DNA of 64,000 bases from Streptomyces sp. HmicA12 (GTDB taxonomy: Bacteria > Actinomycetota > Actinomycetes > Streptomycetales > Streptomycetaceae): contig NZ_KB891850.1 of the NCBI RefSeq assembly GCF_000373565.1, positions 310,001-374,000 on the forward strand, in the 5' to 3' direction. Positions 18,432 to 27,740 of this stretch are shown one piece after another. Both the position numbers and the translations under genes were made by a program. The notes under the pieces are model-generated. The model did no database searches and was not told the DNA's origin. It saw nothing but the letters and a program-made list of their open reading frames with translations. How positions within the stretch are numbered: the stretch's first letter is position 1; each line of letters starts with the position of its first letter.

Positions 18432-19648
18432 CGGGCGTCGTCCTTCTCTGTCTTGTCCATGGACGCCGGTGCGGGCGCGGGTGCGGGCGGCGCGGGCGGG
18501 AGCGCGGGTGCAGGCGTGGGTGCAGGCGCAGGAGCGGGCGCAGGCGCGGGTGCCTGGGGCGGCGCCGACGGGGTGGCGTAAGGATTCTCTGCCGGGGCCG
18601 GCGGCTGCTGCGGCTGTGCCTGGGGCGGCGGCGGGGCGTACCAGCCCGGCTGCCCCTGGCCCGGCACCGGCATCTGCGGCGGCGGCATCATGCCCGGCGC
18701 GAGCGGCTCCTGGAGCCCCGCCCGCTGGTCGGCGGTCGAGCGGTAGTCCACGGCGCCCTGCGTCATCCGCATGTACGCCTCCTCGAGGGACGCCTGGTGC
18801 GGGGAGAGCTCCCACAGCCGCACGTCCGCCTCGTGCGCCAGATCGCTGATCCGCGGCAGCAGCAGGCCCGTCACGCGCAGCGCCCCGTCCGGCTCGGGCA
18901 GCACCTGGCCGCCCGCCTCGGTGAGCGCGGCGCCCAGCTTCTCGCGCTGCTCCGGCTCGGTGTCCGGGGTGCGCACGCGCGCGAATCCGGCCGAGTTGTG
19001 CGCGATGAAGTCCCTGACGCTCATGTCGGCGAGCAGCTGCCCGCGCCCGATCACGATCAAGTGCTCGGCGGTGAGCGCCATCTCGCTCATCAGGTGCGAG
19101 GAGACGAAGACCGTACGTCCCTCGGCCGCGAGGGACTTCATCAGGTTGCGGACCCAGAGGATGCCCTCGGGGTCGAGGCCGTTGACCGGCTCGTCGAAGA
19201 GTAGTACCTGCGGGTCGCCGAGGAGCGCGGCCGCGATGCCGAGCCGCTGGCCCATGCCGAGGGAGAACCCCTTGGAGCGCTGCCTGGCGACCTCCTGGAG
19301 GCCGACGACGCCCAGCACCTCGTCGACCCTGCGGGCCGGGATGCCGGAGAGCTGCGCCAGGCTCAGCAGATGGCTGCGGGCGGTCCGGCCGCCGTGCACG
19401 GCCTTCGCGTCGAGCAGCGCGCCGACCTGGCGCGGCGCGTTCGGCAGCTGGTTGTACGGGTGGCCACCGATGGTCACCCGGCCCTGGGTCGGCTGGTCGA
19501 GGCCGAGGATCATGCGCATCGTCGTCGACTTGCCGGAGCCGTTCGGTCCGAGGAAGCCGGTCACGGTTCCCGGCCGTACCTGGAAGGAAAGGTTGTACAC
19601 GGCTGTCTTGGCGCCGTAGCGCTTCGTCAGGCCGACTGCCTCGATCAT
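18428..19648 (-). CDS. ABC ATPase, exporter pair A, with Pro/Ala-rich C-terminal tail
   Basis: 406 aa. ATPase core in residues 1-~310: Walker A GPNGSGKST near 35-43, FSLGMGQRLGIA (a signature variant in place of LSGGQ), Walker B VLLFDEPVNGLDP and H-loop SSHLMSE. Residues ~320-406 are low-complexity (PPPPQAQPQQPP, then PAPAPAPAPAPTPAPAL) and absent from the sister ATPase of pair B. The permease also has a Pro-rich N-terminus. ATG 19648 gives the MIEAVGLTKRYG start shared with pair B. Confidence 0.92.
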   Translation of the reverse strand: MIEAVGLTKRYGAKTAVYNLSFQVRPGTVTGFLGPNGSGKSTTMRMILGLDQPTQGRVTIGGHPYNQLPNAPRQVGALLDAKAVHGGRTARSHLLSLAQLSGIPARRVDEVLGVVGLQEVARQRSKGFSLGMGQRLGIAAALLGDPQVLLFDEPVNGLDPEGILWVRNLMKSLAAEGRTVFVSSHLMSEMALTAEHLIVIGRGQLLADMSVRDFIAHNSAGFARVRTPDTEPEQREKLGAALTEAGGQVLPEPDGALRVTGLLLPRISDLAHEADVRLWELSPHQASLEEAYMRMTQGAVDYRSTADQRAGLQEPLAPGMMPPPQMPVPGQGQPGWYAPPPPQAQPQQPPAPAENPYATPSAPPQAPAPAPAPAPAPTPAPALPPAPPAPAPAPASMDKTEKDDAR

Positions 19649-19772
19649 TCTCCGCACCCAATCGGAAGTTCTGAACGGTTCGACAAGGTTCAGGACGTCG
19701 GGGCACAGGCCCCCGTAAGGGTTAGGAGCGTATCCGAGCGCTGACGGTTCCGGCCAAGAGTGCGTAAAGGGA

Positions 19773-20492
19773 TCAGAGGTGCCAAGGAGTGGACCGTCGT
19801 CCGGTCTCCTGGAGGAGAAGCGTGCCCCGCTCGCGGACGGCCGGGGACGCGGCGGCCCGCCGCACCCAGTCCCGCGGGGTCGGGCCGAGCAGCGCGTGCA
19901 GCGCGGGGGAGTGGTCCATGAGCGCGGTGAGCAGGCCCGCCTGGTCGCCGACCGGGCGCGGGGCACCGGTGGCCGGGTCGGTCAGCACCCCGTACTCACT
20001 GACGTAGATCTGGAGGCCGGGGACCGGGGCGCCCGGCACGGGGACCCTGCGGTAGTTCGGCAGCTCGGTCGCGTCGACGGCCTTGAGCTGGACTTCGTCG
20101 AGCCAGGTGACGACGAGGGTGCGCCGCTCACCGGGGGCCTCGTAGGGGGCCGCCGCGACATAGCCGTTGCGGCCGATGTGGGCGGAGCAGCCGATCCCGA
20201 TGCCGTGCGTCTCGACCGGGATCATCGGGACCGTCGCCGGGAGGTTCAGGCGGGACAGTTTGTACGCGATCTGGGCGGGGGTGGCGTTGGAGCCCACGGC
20301 CAGGACCGGGGTGCGGTCCCTGAGTACGTCGTCCAGGAGGCCCGGGGTTTCGAGGTCGAGGTCGTGGAGCTCGTCGGCGACGAGGAGGGCGGGGGCGGTG
20401 ACCGGGCGGCCCGGATAGGTGAGCGGGGCCAGGGCCGGGACCGTGTCGAGGCCGAGGGCCTTGAGGGTGCGGGTTGGTTTCTTCAGCGCCAT
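19773..20492 (-). CDS. Conserved hypothetical protein between duplicated ABC pairs
   Basis: 239 aa from ATG 20492. A recognisable block VLAVGSNATPAQIAYKLSR lies near residues 67-85, and ELPNYRRVPVPG and YVSEYGVLTDP near 150-185. There is no signal peptide or membrane helix. The GSNATP motif loosely recalls gamma-glutamyl cyclotransferase-like folds, but the match is too short to assign function. It lies between two paralogous exporter operons on the same strand; the 124-bp gap to pair A suggests a separate transcript. Confidence 0.75.
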   Translation of the reverse strand: MALKKPTRTLKALGLDTVPALAPLTYPGRPVTAPALLVADELHDLDLETPGLLDDVLRDRTPVLAVGSNATPAQIAYKLSRLNLPATVPMIPVETHGIGIGCSAHIGRNGYVAAAPYEAPGERRTLVVTWLDEVQLKAVDATELPNYRRVPVPGAPVPGLQIYVSEYGVLTDPATGAPRPVGDQAGLLTALMDHSPALHALLGPTPRDWVRRAAASPAVRERGTLLLQETGRRSTPWHL

Positions 20493-20544
20493 AAGGGCGC
20501 AGGTTAGGGGGTCGCGGCGGTCGTGCGGGGCTGGTCGCGCCCAC

Positions 20545-20576
20545 GCGGCGGAGCCGCACATCGATACAGCCCCGCG
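20545..20576. repeat. Second interspersed repeat family, copy 1
   Basis: GCGGCGGAGCCGC (palindromic) followed by ACATCGATACAGCCCCGCG. A near-identical unit occurs at 52804-52835, and an inverted degenerate form near 52975-53013. This copy touches the stop of the pair B permease gene. Confidence 0.75.
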
Positions 20577-21344
20577 CTACGCATCCCTCTTCTTCAAGAG
20601 CGCGTAGCCCACCATCAGTGCCACGGCCACCCACACCAGCAGGATCGCCAGCCCGCCCCACGGGCCGTACGGGACGTCGTTCGCCGGGGTGACGACCTGC
20701 ATGATCCGGGAGCCCGCCTGGTCGGGGAAGTACTGGGCGACCTTCTTCGTCGCCGAGACGCTGCCGAGAATCGGGGAGACCAGGAAGAAGAACGGCATGA
20801 GGATGCCGAGCGCCAGCATGGGGGAGCGGAGCATCGACGCGATGCCCATGGAGAACATCGCCATCAGCGTCATGTAGACGGCGGCGCCGAGCACCGCGCG
20901 CAGCACGTTCGGGGCGCCGAGGTCCGTGCTGTACTCGCCCAGCATCATCTGGCCGAGGAAGAACGAGGCGAAGCTGGTGACCAGCGCGACGACCAGGACC
21001 AGCGCCGAGGCGACCGCGATCTTGCTGAACAGGAACCTGCCGCGCTGCGGAACCGCCGCCAGCGAGGTGCGGATCATGCCCGTGCTGTACTCGCTCGCCA
21101 CGACCAGGACCCCGAAGACCACCATCGCCAGCTGCCCGAGGGTGAGGCCGGCGAAGGAGACGAAGGTGGGGTCGAAGGTCAGCTTGTTCTCGGTGGAGAG
21201 GTCCTTGAACTCGTTCTTGGACAGGGCGCTGATCAGCATGCCGAGCCCGACCGAGACGATGACGGCGAGGCTGAGCGTGAGGGCCGTCGAGTTGACCGAC
21301 TTGATCTTGGTCCACTCGGACCGGAGGACCTGGGCCGCGGCCAT
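20577..21344 (-). CDS. ABC-2 permease, exporter pair B
   Basis: 255 aa with about six membrane helices. The N-terminus AQVLRSEWTKIKSVNSTALTL and the VVASEYSTGMIRTSL loop match the permease of pair A, but the Pro-rich leader is lacking. A C-terminal LLKKRDA tail is cytoplasmic. It begins 1 nt beyond the upstream ATPase stop, so the two are translationally coupled. Membrane half of a homologous exporter; substrate unknown. Confidence 0.9.
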   Translation of the reverse strand: MAAAQVLRSEWTKIKSVNSTALTLSLAVIVSVGLGMLISALSKNEFKDLSTENKLTFDPTFVSFAGLTLGQLAMVVFGVLVVASEYSTGMIRTSLAAVPQRGRFLFSKIAVASALVLVVALVTSFASFFLGQMMLGEYSTDLGAPNVLRAVLGAAVYMTLMAMFSMGIASMLRSPMLALGILMPFFFLVSPILGSVSATKKVAQYFPDQAGSRIMQVVTPANDVPYGPWGGLAILLVWVAVALMVGYALLKKRDA

Positions 21345-21345
21345 G

Positions 21346-22332
21346 TCAGGCCCCCTTCTCGTCGTTCGTGCCGCCGTTCCACGACGAACCCCAGCTCTGC
21401 GGCTGCGGCTGCGGCTGCGTCGGCCGGCCCGAGTGCGCGTGGTACTCGACGGACTCCGCCGTCAGCTGCATGAAGGCCTCTTCCAGGGACGCCTGCTGCG
21501 GGCTCAGCTCGTGCAGGACGAGCTGGTGGCTCGCGGCCAGCTCGCCGAGCTGCTCGGTGGAGCCGCCGTCCACCTCGAGGGTGCCGTTGCCGGACTCGAC
21601 GACCGTGATGCCCGCCTCGTGCAGTACGTCGAGGAGGCGCTCGCGCTGCGGGGAGCGCAGACGCACGTAACTGCGTGAGTTCTGGCGGATGAAGTCCGCC
21701 ATGGAGGTGTCGGCGAGCAGCCGGCCCTGGCCGATGACCACCAAGTGGTCGGCGGTGAGCGCCATCTCGCTCATCAGGTGCGAGGAGACGAAGACGGTGC
21801 GGCCGGCCGCCGCGAGGGACTTCATCAGATTCCGGATCCAGTGGATGCCCTCGGGGTCGAGCCCGTTGACCGGCTCGTCGAACATCAGGATCTGCGGGTC
21901 GCCGAGGAGCGCGCCCGCGATGCCGAGCCGCTGGCCCATGCCGAGCGAGAAGCCCTTGGCCTTCTTCTTCGCCACCGCGGTGAGGCCGACCGTGTCCAGG
22001 ACCTCGGTCACGCGGCTCTTGGGGATGCCGTTGGACTGCGCCAGGCACAGGAGGTGGTTGTAGGCGCTGCGGCCGCCGTGCATGGCCTTCGCGTCGAGGA
22101 GCGCGCCGATGTACCTGAGGGGGTCCTTCAACTGCGCGTACCGCTTGCCGTCGATGTGGGCCGTGCCGGCGGTCGGGTTGTCGAGGCCGAGCATCATGCG
22201 CATCGTGGTCGACTTGCCCGCGCCGTTCGGGCCGAGGAAGCCCGTGACGATGCCGGGTCTGACGCTGAAGGTCAGGTTGTTCACGGCTGTCTTGGCGCCG
22301 TAGCGCTTGGTCAGCCCCTCGAGCTCGATCAT
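21346..22332 (-). CDS. ABC ATPase, exporter pair B
   Basis: 328 aa. It starts MIELEGLTKRYGAKTAV, nearly identical to the pair A ATPase. Walker A GPNGAGKST, Q-loop YIGALLDAKA, signature FSLGMGQRLGIA, Walker B ILMFDEPVNGLDP, H-loop SSHLMSE. A short C-terminus with PQPQPQ precedes the stop. High identity to the pair A ATPase across the core indicates tandem duplication of the exporter. The gene starts 19 bp from the filP terminator. Confidence 0.93.
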   Translation of the reverse strand: MIELEGLTKRYGAKTAVNNLTFSVRPGIVTGFLGPNGAGKSTTMRMMLGLDNPTAGTAHIDGKRYAQLKDPLRYIGALLDAKAMHGGRSAYNHLLCLAQSNGIPKSRVTEVLDTVGLTAVAKKKAKGFSLGMGQRLGIAGALLGDPQILMFDEPVNGLDPEGIHWIRNLMKSLAAAGRTVFVSSHLMSEMALTADHLVVIGQGRLLADTSMADFIRQNSRSYVRLRSPQRERLLDVLHEAGITVVESGNGTLEVDGGSTEQLGELAASHQLVLHELSPQQASLEEAFMQLTAESVEYHAHSGRPTQPQPQPQSWGSSWNGGTNDEKGA

Positions 22333-22350
22333 GAAGTCACGCTAAAACGG

Positions 22351-22392
22351 GCGAAAGCCCCCTGCCACTTAGAGGTGGCAGGGGGCTTTCGC
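22351..22392 (-). terminator. filP terminator
   Basis: 18-bp perfect arms GCGAAAGCCCCCTGCCAC (22351-22368) and its complement (22375-22392) around a 6-nt loop. On the minus strand a TTTT stretch follows. It lies 7 nt past the filP stop and insulates the downstream ABC operon. Confidence 0.92.
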
Positions 22393-22398
22393 CGGGCG

Positions 22399-23334
22399 TC
22401 AGCGGGACTGCTGCGCGGGCACACCGCGAGAGATCGGCTCGTCCTCGGCGGGCGCACCGGCGGCAGCGACAGCGGCACCGGTCAGCGTGGCCAGCATCTC
22501 GCGGACGTTGGTCAGCTGGGCGTTGATCGAGTCGCGACGGTTCGTCAGCGCCGCCAGCTCGCGCTCCGATTCCGAGCGGATGCGATCGGCCTTGGCGTTC
22601 GCGTCGGCCACGATGTCCTCGGCCTGGCGCTGGGCCGTCTCCACCGTCTGACGGGCGCGGCGCTCGGCGTCCGTGCGCAGCTTCTCGGCCTCCAGGCGGA
22701 GCTGCTCCGCGCGGTGCTCGATCTCCGCGAGACGCTTCTCGGCCTTGGCCTGACGCGAGGCCAGGTCGCGCTCGGACTGCTCGCGGCGCTTGGCCAGGTT
22801 CGTCTCGAAGTCGGCGGCGGCCTGGGCGGCCTTGGCGCGGGTCTCCTCGAAGAGGGCGTCCGCCTCCTCGCGCTTGGACTGCGCGTCCTTCTGCGCCTCG
22901 GTCCGCAGCGCGGTGGCCTCGCCCTTGGCCTTCTCGACGATCCGGACGCCCTCGTCCTCGGCCTTGGACTTGCGCTCGGCCGCGAACGACTCCGCGTCGT
23001 TGCGCACCTGCTGGGCCGCCGACTCGGCGAGCTCGCGGTGCTGCTCGGCGGCCCGGCGGGCCTCCTCGCGCAGGTCCTTGGCCTCCTCCTCGGCGAGGCG
23101 GAGGATCTTCTCGACGCGAGCGCCGAGGCCGGCGTACGACGGCTCCGCGTCGTTCACCTGCGCCTGGGCGTTCTGCGTCTCGAGGTGGAGTTCCTCGATG
23201 CGCTTTTCCAGAGCAGTGATTCGAGCAAGAGCGCTGTCACGGTCGGAGACGAGCTTGGAGATTCGTTCGTCCACCTGAGCGCGGTCGTACCCACGCCGCA
23301 CAAGCTCGAAGCCGTAGGGGGAAGTGTCGCTCAT
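22399..23334 (-). CDS. filP: FilP, coiled-coil filament protein of the hyphal cytoskeleton
   Basis: 311 aa, matching FilP (~310 aa). The N-terminus SPYGFELVRRGYDRAQVDERISKL is the DivIVA-like/Scy-family lead segment. It is followed by continuous heptad coiled coil (residues ~25-280) rich in E/A/R/K and a short Pro-containing tail. FilP forms an intermediate-filament-like network behind hyphal tips and interacts with DivIVA and Scy. It is encoded directly downstream of scy in the same orientation, with its own 183-bp upstream region and a strong terminator. Confidence 0.95.
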   Translation of the reverse strand: MSDTSPYGFELVRRGYDRAQVDERISKLVSDRDSALARITALEKRIEELHLETQNAQAQVNDAEPSYAGLGARVEKILRLAEEEAKDLREEARRAAEQHRELAESAAQQVRNDAESFAAERKSKAEDEGVRIVEKAKGEATALRTEAQKDAQSKREEADALFEETRAKAAQAAADFETNLAKRREQSERDLASRQAKAEKRLAEIEHRAEQLRLEAEKLRTDAERRARQTVETAQRQAEDIVADANAKADRIRSESERELAALTNRRDSINAQLTNVREMLATLTGAAVAAAGAPAEDEPISRGVPAQQSR

Positions 23335-23467
23335 GGGGTTCCTGTCGAATGAGACCGGTGAGGTGATAGAGGGAATCCTAGGGGTCCAAGCGGCGTGTCA
23401 TCGAGCAGATGCCCGTTTGATCTGGAGAATGACACCCCTTTTGAGTGGCGTAGCGGCGGAGCTCTTG

Positions 23468-23517
23468 CCAGGAGGAGGGCCAAAGGTCCTTATCAAGCAC
23501 GTCACTTGGCCTCCTGG
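23468..23517 (-). terminator. Hairpin at the 3' end of scy
   Basis: CCAGGAGG (23468-23475) and CCTCCTGG (23510-23517) form the base of a stem that continues with GGCCAA/TTGGCC after a 4-nt bulge. It starts right after the scy stop and lies between scy and filP. No T-run is visible, so it may only reduce read-through. Confidence 0.5.
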
Positions 23518-26500
23518 CTAGCCCTCGGACCCCTTGCCACCCGAACGTGTAGACCCTGCCGCGGCGCCAGCCTTGACGCCACCGTCCTTGCCCGAGCCGG
23601 ACGGAGCCTCAAAAGATTCCAACGCCTCCAGTACGTCCTGGACACGGGAAATCTCGGCATTGATGTCCTCGCGGCGCCGGACCAGGACGTCCAGATCGCG
23701 CTGACCCTTTTCGATCATGGCGGCGGACTCCTCCTCCGCGTCGGCCTTGATCTTCTGCGCCTCGCGCGTGAGCTCGGCCTTTTTCTGCTCGGCCTCCTTG
23801 AGCAGGCCCTCGGCCTTCTTCACGGCGGCGATACGGACCTTGCCGGCCTCCGAATTGGCGTCGTTGAGCAGCTCCTTGGCCTTGGCCCGCGCCTCGGAGA
23901 GCTGCTCCTCGGCGGCCTTGACCAGGGCGTCGCAGCGCTCGCCCGCGTTCCGCATGGCCTCCGACGACTCGCGGCGCGCCCGCTCGTGCAGCTCCTCGAT
24001 CTCACCCGTGATGCGGTCCCGCAGCTCCTCGGCCCGCTCCCTTATCTGGGTCGCGTCCCGGCGGGCGCCGACGAGCAGCTCGTCCGCGTCCGTGCGGGCC
24101 TTCTCCACCGTCGAGTTGCCCTCGACGGTGGCCTCGGAGACCAGCCGCTCGGCTTCCTTGCGGGCCGCGCCGACCATGGTGTCGGCCTGCGCCTCCGCTT
24201 CGGCGGTCGTCTTCTGCGCCGTCTCCTGCGCCTCGCGCGTCAGCTTGTCGGCCTCGACGGCGGACTCCGTGATGAGCGTGTCGACCTGTTCCGCGGCTTC
24301 CGTACGGCGCTTGTTGGCGTCCTTGCGGGCCTCGTCCAGGGTGCTCTCGGCCTCGTCGCGTGCGGCGCTCGTGATGCGCTCCGCCTCCGCCGCGGCCTCC
24401 GCCTTGACGCGCTCGGACTCGGTGCGGATCCGCTCGGCGTGCTGCTGCGCGGAGCCGACCGTCTCGGCGGCCTCGGCGCGCAGCCGCTCGGCGTCGCCGG
24501 ACGCGTCCGCGATCAGCTTCTCCGCCTTGGCGACGGACTCGGTCCTGACCCGCTCGGCCTCGGCGTTCGTCTCCGTCGTCAGCTGCTCGGCCGCGGTGAG
24601 CGCCTCGGTGGTCAGCCGCTCCGCCTCGGCCGCGGCGTCGGCGACGCGCTTCTCGGCCGCCGCGGTGGACTCGGCGCGGACCCGCTCGGCCTCGGCGTTC
24701 GTCTCCGTCGTCAGGCGCTCGGCCTCGGAGCGCGCCTCGCCGATCAGGGTGTCGGCCTGCGTCGCCGCGTCGGTCCGGATGCGGTTGGCGTCCTCGCGGG
24801 CCTCGGCGCGGGTGCGCGAGGCGTCCTGGTCGGCGGACTGCCGCAGGTCGGATACCTCGGTGCGGACCCGCTGGGCCTGCTCGGACGCCTCGGTGCGCAG
24901 CCGCTCGGCCTCGGCGATCGCCTCCGAGACCGTGCGCTCGGCGAGGGACTTGGCGGCCTCCGACTCGGTGGCGGCCTCGGAGCGGACGCGGTTCGCGTCC
25001 TCGGCCGCCCGCTCGCGCTCCGCGTAGGCGTCGGAGCGGACCCGGTCGGCCTCCTCCTGCGCCTCCCGCTTCGTACGGTCGGCGACGTGCTCGGCGGTCG
25101 AGCGCAGGCCCGCGATCTCCTCCTGGGCCTGCTCCTGGAGCCCGGCCACGGCGTCGCGCACCTGCTGTGCGGTCTGCTCGGCGGTGCTCACCATCTCGGT
25201 CGCCCGCTGGTCCGCCTCCTCGACCAGCCGCGCCGCCTCGGTCTGCGCCTCCTCGACCCGGGCGCGGGCGACGGCGAGCAGCTCCTCGCTCTGCTCGCGG
25301 GCCCGCTCGCGCTCCTGGTCGGCCTCCTGGCGGGCGCTGCCGAGCGTCTCCTCGGCCTCGCGGCGCCGACGGGCGGCCTCCTCCTGCGCGGCGGCCAGCG
25401 TCTCGGCGGCCTCGGTGGAGATCCGCTCGGCGGAGGTCTGCGCCTCGGCGCGCAGCCGGTCGGCGGAGTCCTGCGCCTCGGCCTTGAGCCGCTCGGCCTC
25501 CGACGCGGCCTCGGACCGCAGTCGTACGGCGATGTTCTCGGCCTCGGAACGCGTCGTCGAGGCGTCGGCGGCGGCCTCCGTGCGCAGCCGCTCGGCCTCC
25601 GTCTCGGCCTGCGCCTGCAGCGTCCGGACCCGCTCGGCGGCCTCGGTGCGCAGCCGCTCGCTCTCGTCGGCCGCCTCGCGGCGCAGTCGCTCGGACTCCG
25701 CGCGGGCGTCGTTCAGCGTCGTCTCGGACGACGTGAGGCGCTCCTCGGCCTCCGTGTGCAGCCGGGTCAGCTCACGGGCCGCCTCGTCCTGCCGGTTCTT
25801 TATGGCCTGCTCGGCCTCGTCCTTGAGGGCCTGCGCCGCGCGCTCCGCCTCGGCCTTGGTGGCCTCGGCCGCCTCCTCGGCATCGGCACGATGCCGGTCG
25901 GCCTCGGCGCGGGTGCGCTCCAGGGTCTCCTCGGCCTGCTTGCGCAGGGAGGTGGCGCGCTCGATGGCCTCGGTGCGCACCCGCTCGGCCTCGGTGGTGG
26001 CACCGCGGCGCAGCTCGTCCGCGTCGGCCCTGGCCTTGCCGAGCAGCTGCTCGGCGGTGCGGGCCGCCTCCTCGATCTGCTGGACGGCCTCGCGGCGGGC
26101 CTCGGCCCGGATCCGCTCGCCCTCCTCGACGGCCTCGGCGCGCAGCTGCTCGGCCTCGCCGCGCAGGCGGCGGGCCTCCTCCTGCAGCTCGACGGTCTTG
26201 GCCCGGTACTCCTTGGTGTCGTCCTTGGCCGCGCCCTTGAGCTGCTCGGAGATGTCGTGCGCCTCGGCGCGCAGCCGGTCCGCCTCGGCCTCGGCCTCGG
26301 TGCGGATCCGCTCGGCCTCCTCGGCGGCGGCCTTCGTCGTCGTCTTGGCTTCCTGAGACGCCTTGTTGAGGACGTCCTCGGCGGTACGGGCGGCCTTCGC
26401 GAGCTCGCCCGCGGTCTCCTCGGCGGTGACCGTGCGGGCCTTCTCCTTGGCGTCCGCGATGAGCTTCTCGGCCTCGGCCTTCGCGTCGGCGACGACCTGC

Positions 26501-27501
26501 TCGGCCTCCGACTTGGTGACCTCGGCTTCCTTGGTGGCCTCCTGGACGAGGCGGGCCACCTGCTCCTTGGCCGTACGCGTGCGCTGCTCGTTGGCGGACT
26601 CGGCGCTCGACAGCTGCTTGGCCGCGGCTTCCTTCGCCTCGGTGAGGACCTTCTCGGCCTCGGCGCGGGCCTCGCGCAGCGCGGTGTCCGCCTCGGCGAT
26701 CTTCTGCTCGGCGGCCCGGCTCAGCTCGCCGGCCTGGCGGCGCGCGGCGTCCGACTCGGCGGTCGTGGACGTGCGCAGCTGCTCGGCGTGGTCGGTCGCT
26801 TCCTGCGCCTGGGTGGACGCGGCGTTCAGCAGGCGCTCGGCGTCCTGCCGCGCGCGGGCCAGGATCGCCTGGGCCTCGCTGCGCGCGGTCTCGGCCTCGC
26901 TGGTCAGCCGCTGGCGAGCCTCGGCGGCGACCCGCTCGGCCTCCGCGCGGGCGGCGGCGAGCGCCTGGTCGGCCTCGGCGCGCGACTCGTCGAGGAGGCG
27001 GCGGGCCTGCTGCTCGCTGCGGGCGCGCAGCTGCTCGGCCCACTGCACGTTCTCGTTGACGTGCGTCTCTACGGTGCGGCGGCGCTCGGCCAGTTCCTGG
27101 TCGAGCTGCTGCCGGCGGTTGACCGCCTCGGTGTGCAGCTCGGACTGGAGCCGCGACTGCTGCTCGGCGTGCTCCTGGAGGATCCGCTGCGTCTGGGCAC
27201 GGGCCTCGCGCAGCTCGCGCTCGGCGTCGGCGCGCAGCTGATCGGCCTGGATCTGGGCATTACGGAGCAACTGCTCGGCCTGGTAGCCGATGTCCGCCCC
27301 GTCATAGGCAGGCCGGGACGCGAGGCTGCGGCGCGCCTCGTGCAGCTTGGCGCGCAACACCTCCACCTGGTAGCCCAGGTCCTCGGCGTGCTGGACGGCC
27401 TTCTCCCGCTCGGTCTTCAGCCGCTCCATCTCGGCTTCGAACCGCGAGAGATGGTCGGTCTCAGCCGGCCGACGGCCGTCCTGGCTCTCGTAGCCCCGCA
27501 C
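23518..27501 (-). CDS. scy: Scy, giant coiled-coil polarisome scaffold
   Basis: 1327 aa from GTG 27501. After a short N-terminal region (SRFEAEMERLKTEREKAVQHAEDLGYQVEVLRAKL) nearly the whole protein is one E/A/R-rich coiled coil. It shows the family's non-canonical 51-residue periodicity, seen as recurring AEAERxRxEA blocks, and ends with a Gly/Ser/Lys-rich tail. Scy organises DivIVA and FilP at hyphal tips and sets tip number. A TTG at 27531 with AGGAAG just upstream would add 10 residues; GTG is preferred because it gives the length I recall for Scy. Only Ala/Glu/Arg-rich repeats are present, no enzymatic domain. Confidence 0.95.
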   Translation of the reverse strand: MRGYESQDGRRPAETDHLSRFEAEMERLKTEREKAVQHAEDLGYQVEVLRAKLHEARRSLASRPAYDGADIGYQAEQLLRNAQIQADQLRADAERELREARAQTQRILQEHAEQQSRLQSELHTEAVNRRQQLDQELAERRRTVETHVNENVQWAEQLRARSEQQARRLLDESRAEADQALAAARAEAERVAAEARQRLTSEAETARSEAQAILARARQDAERLLNAASTQAQEATDHAEQLRTSTTAESDAARRQAGELSRAAEQKIAEADTALREARAEAEKVLTEAKEAAAKQLSSAESANEQRTRTAKEQVARLVQEATKEAEVTKSEAEQVVADAKAEAEKLIADAKEKARTVTAEETAGELAKAARTAEDVLNKASQEAKTTTKAAAEEAERIRTEAEAEADRLRAEAHDISEQLKGAAKDDTKEYRAKTVELQEEARRLRGEAEQLRAEAVEEGERIRAEARREAVQQIEEAARTAEQLLGKARADADELRRGATTEAERVRTEAIERATSLRKQAEETLERTRAEADRHRADAEEAAEATKAEAERAAQALKDEAEQAIKNRQDEAARELTRLHTEAEERLTSSETTLNDARAESERLRREAADESERLRTEAAERVRTLQAQAETEAERLRTEAAADASTTRSEAENIAVRLRSEAASEAERLKAEAQDSADRLRAEAQTSAERISTEAAETLAAAQEEAARRRREAEETLGSARQEADQERERAREQSEELLAVARARVEEAQTEAARLVEEADQRATEMVSTAEQTAQQVRDAVAGLQEQAQEEIAGLRSTAEHVADRTKREAQEEADRVRSDAYAERERAAEDANRVRSEAATESEAAKSLAERTVSEAIAEAERLRTEASEQAQRVRTEVSDLRQSADQDASRTRAEAREDANRIRTDAATQADTLIGEARSEAERLTTETNAEAERVRAESTAAAEKRVADAAAEAERLTTEALTAAEQLTTETNAEAERVRTESVAKAEKLIADASGDAERLRAEAAETVGSAQQHAERIRTESERVKAEAAAEAERITSAARDEAESTLDEARKDANKRRTEAAEQVDTLITESAVEADKLTREAQETAQKTTAEAEAQADTMVGAARKEAERLVSEATVEGNSTVEKARTDADELLVGARRDATQIRERAEELRDRITGEIEELHERARRESSEAMRNAGERCDALVKAAEEQLSEARAKAKELLNDANSEAGKVRIAAVKKAEGLLKEAEQKKAELTREAQKIKADAEEESAAMIEKGQRDLDVLVRRREDINAEISRVQDVLEALESFEAPSGSGKDGGVKAGAAAGSTRSGGKGSEG

Positions 27502-27740
27502 TGCGCGGTCCCATCCGTCCCCTGGTCGCAAGTTCTTCCTTACGAGCCCCGTCCATCCGCCGAACGGGGCCCCCGGGGAATGGTGTCAGATCGACAGCGA
27601 GTGCGCAGTCGGCGCTTCGGGCTCACCCACTTCAGCCCTGCAGCCCCGACCCTCGTCCCCCGATACCCGGACCCCGGCCCACGACTGCCCGCCCGAGGCG
27701 GGAGTCGCCCCCCAACCCTACCGGCCCGAGTATGTGGAGG

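Noticed and set aside
17574..19706. Apparent 710-aa fusion frame through the pair A permease and ATPase.
   Set aside because: Only residues after the internal ATG at 18431 are permease; the rest is a wrong-frame reading of the ATPase gene.
23518..27501. Regular nucleotide repeats within scy that could suggest a tandem array or CRISPR.
   Set aside because: The periodicity follows the coiled-coil codons (51-residue repeat), spacers are not unique and repeats are not identical.
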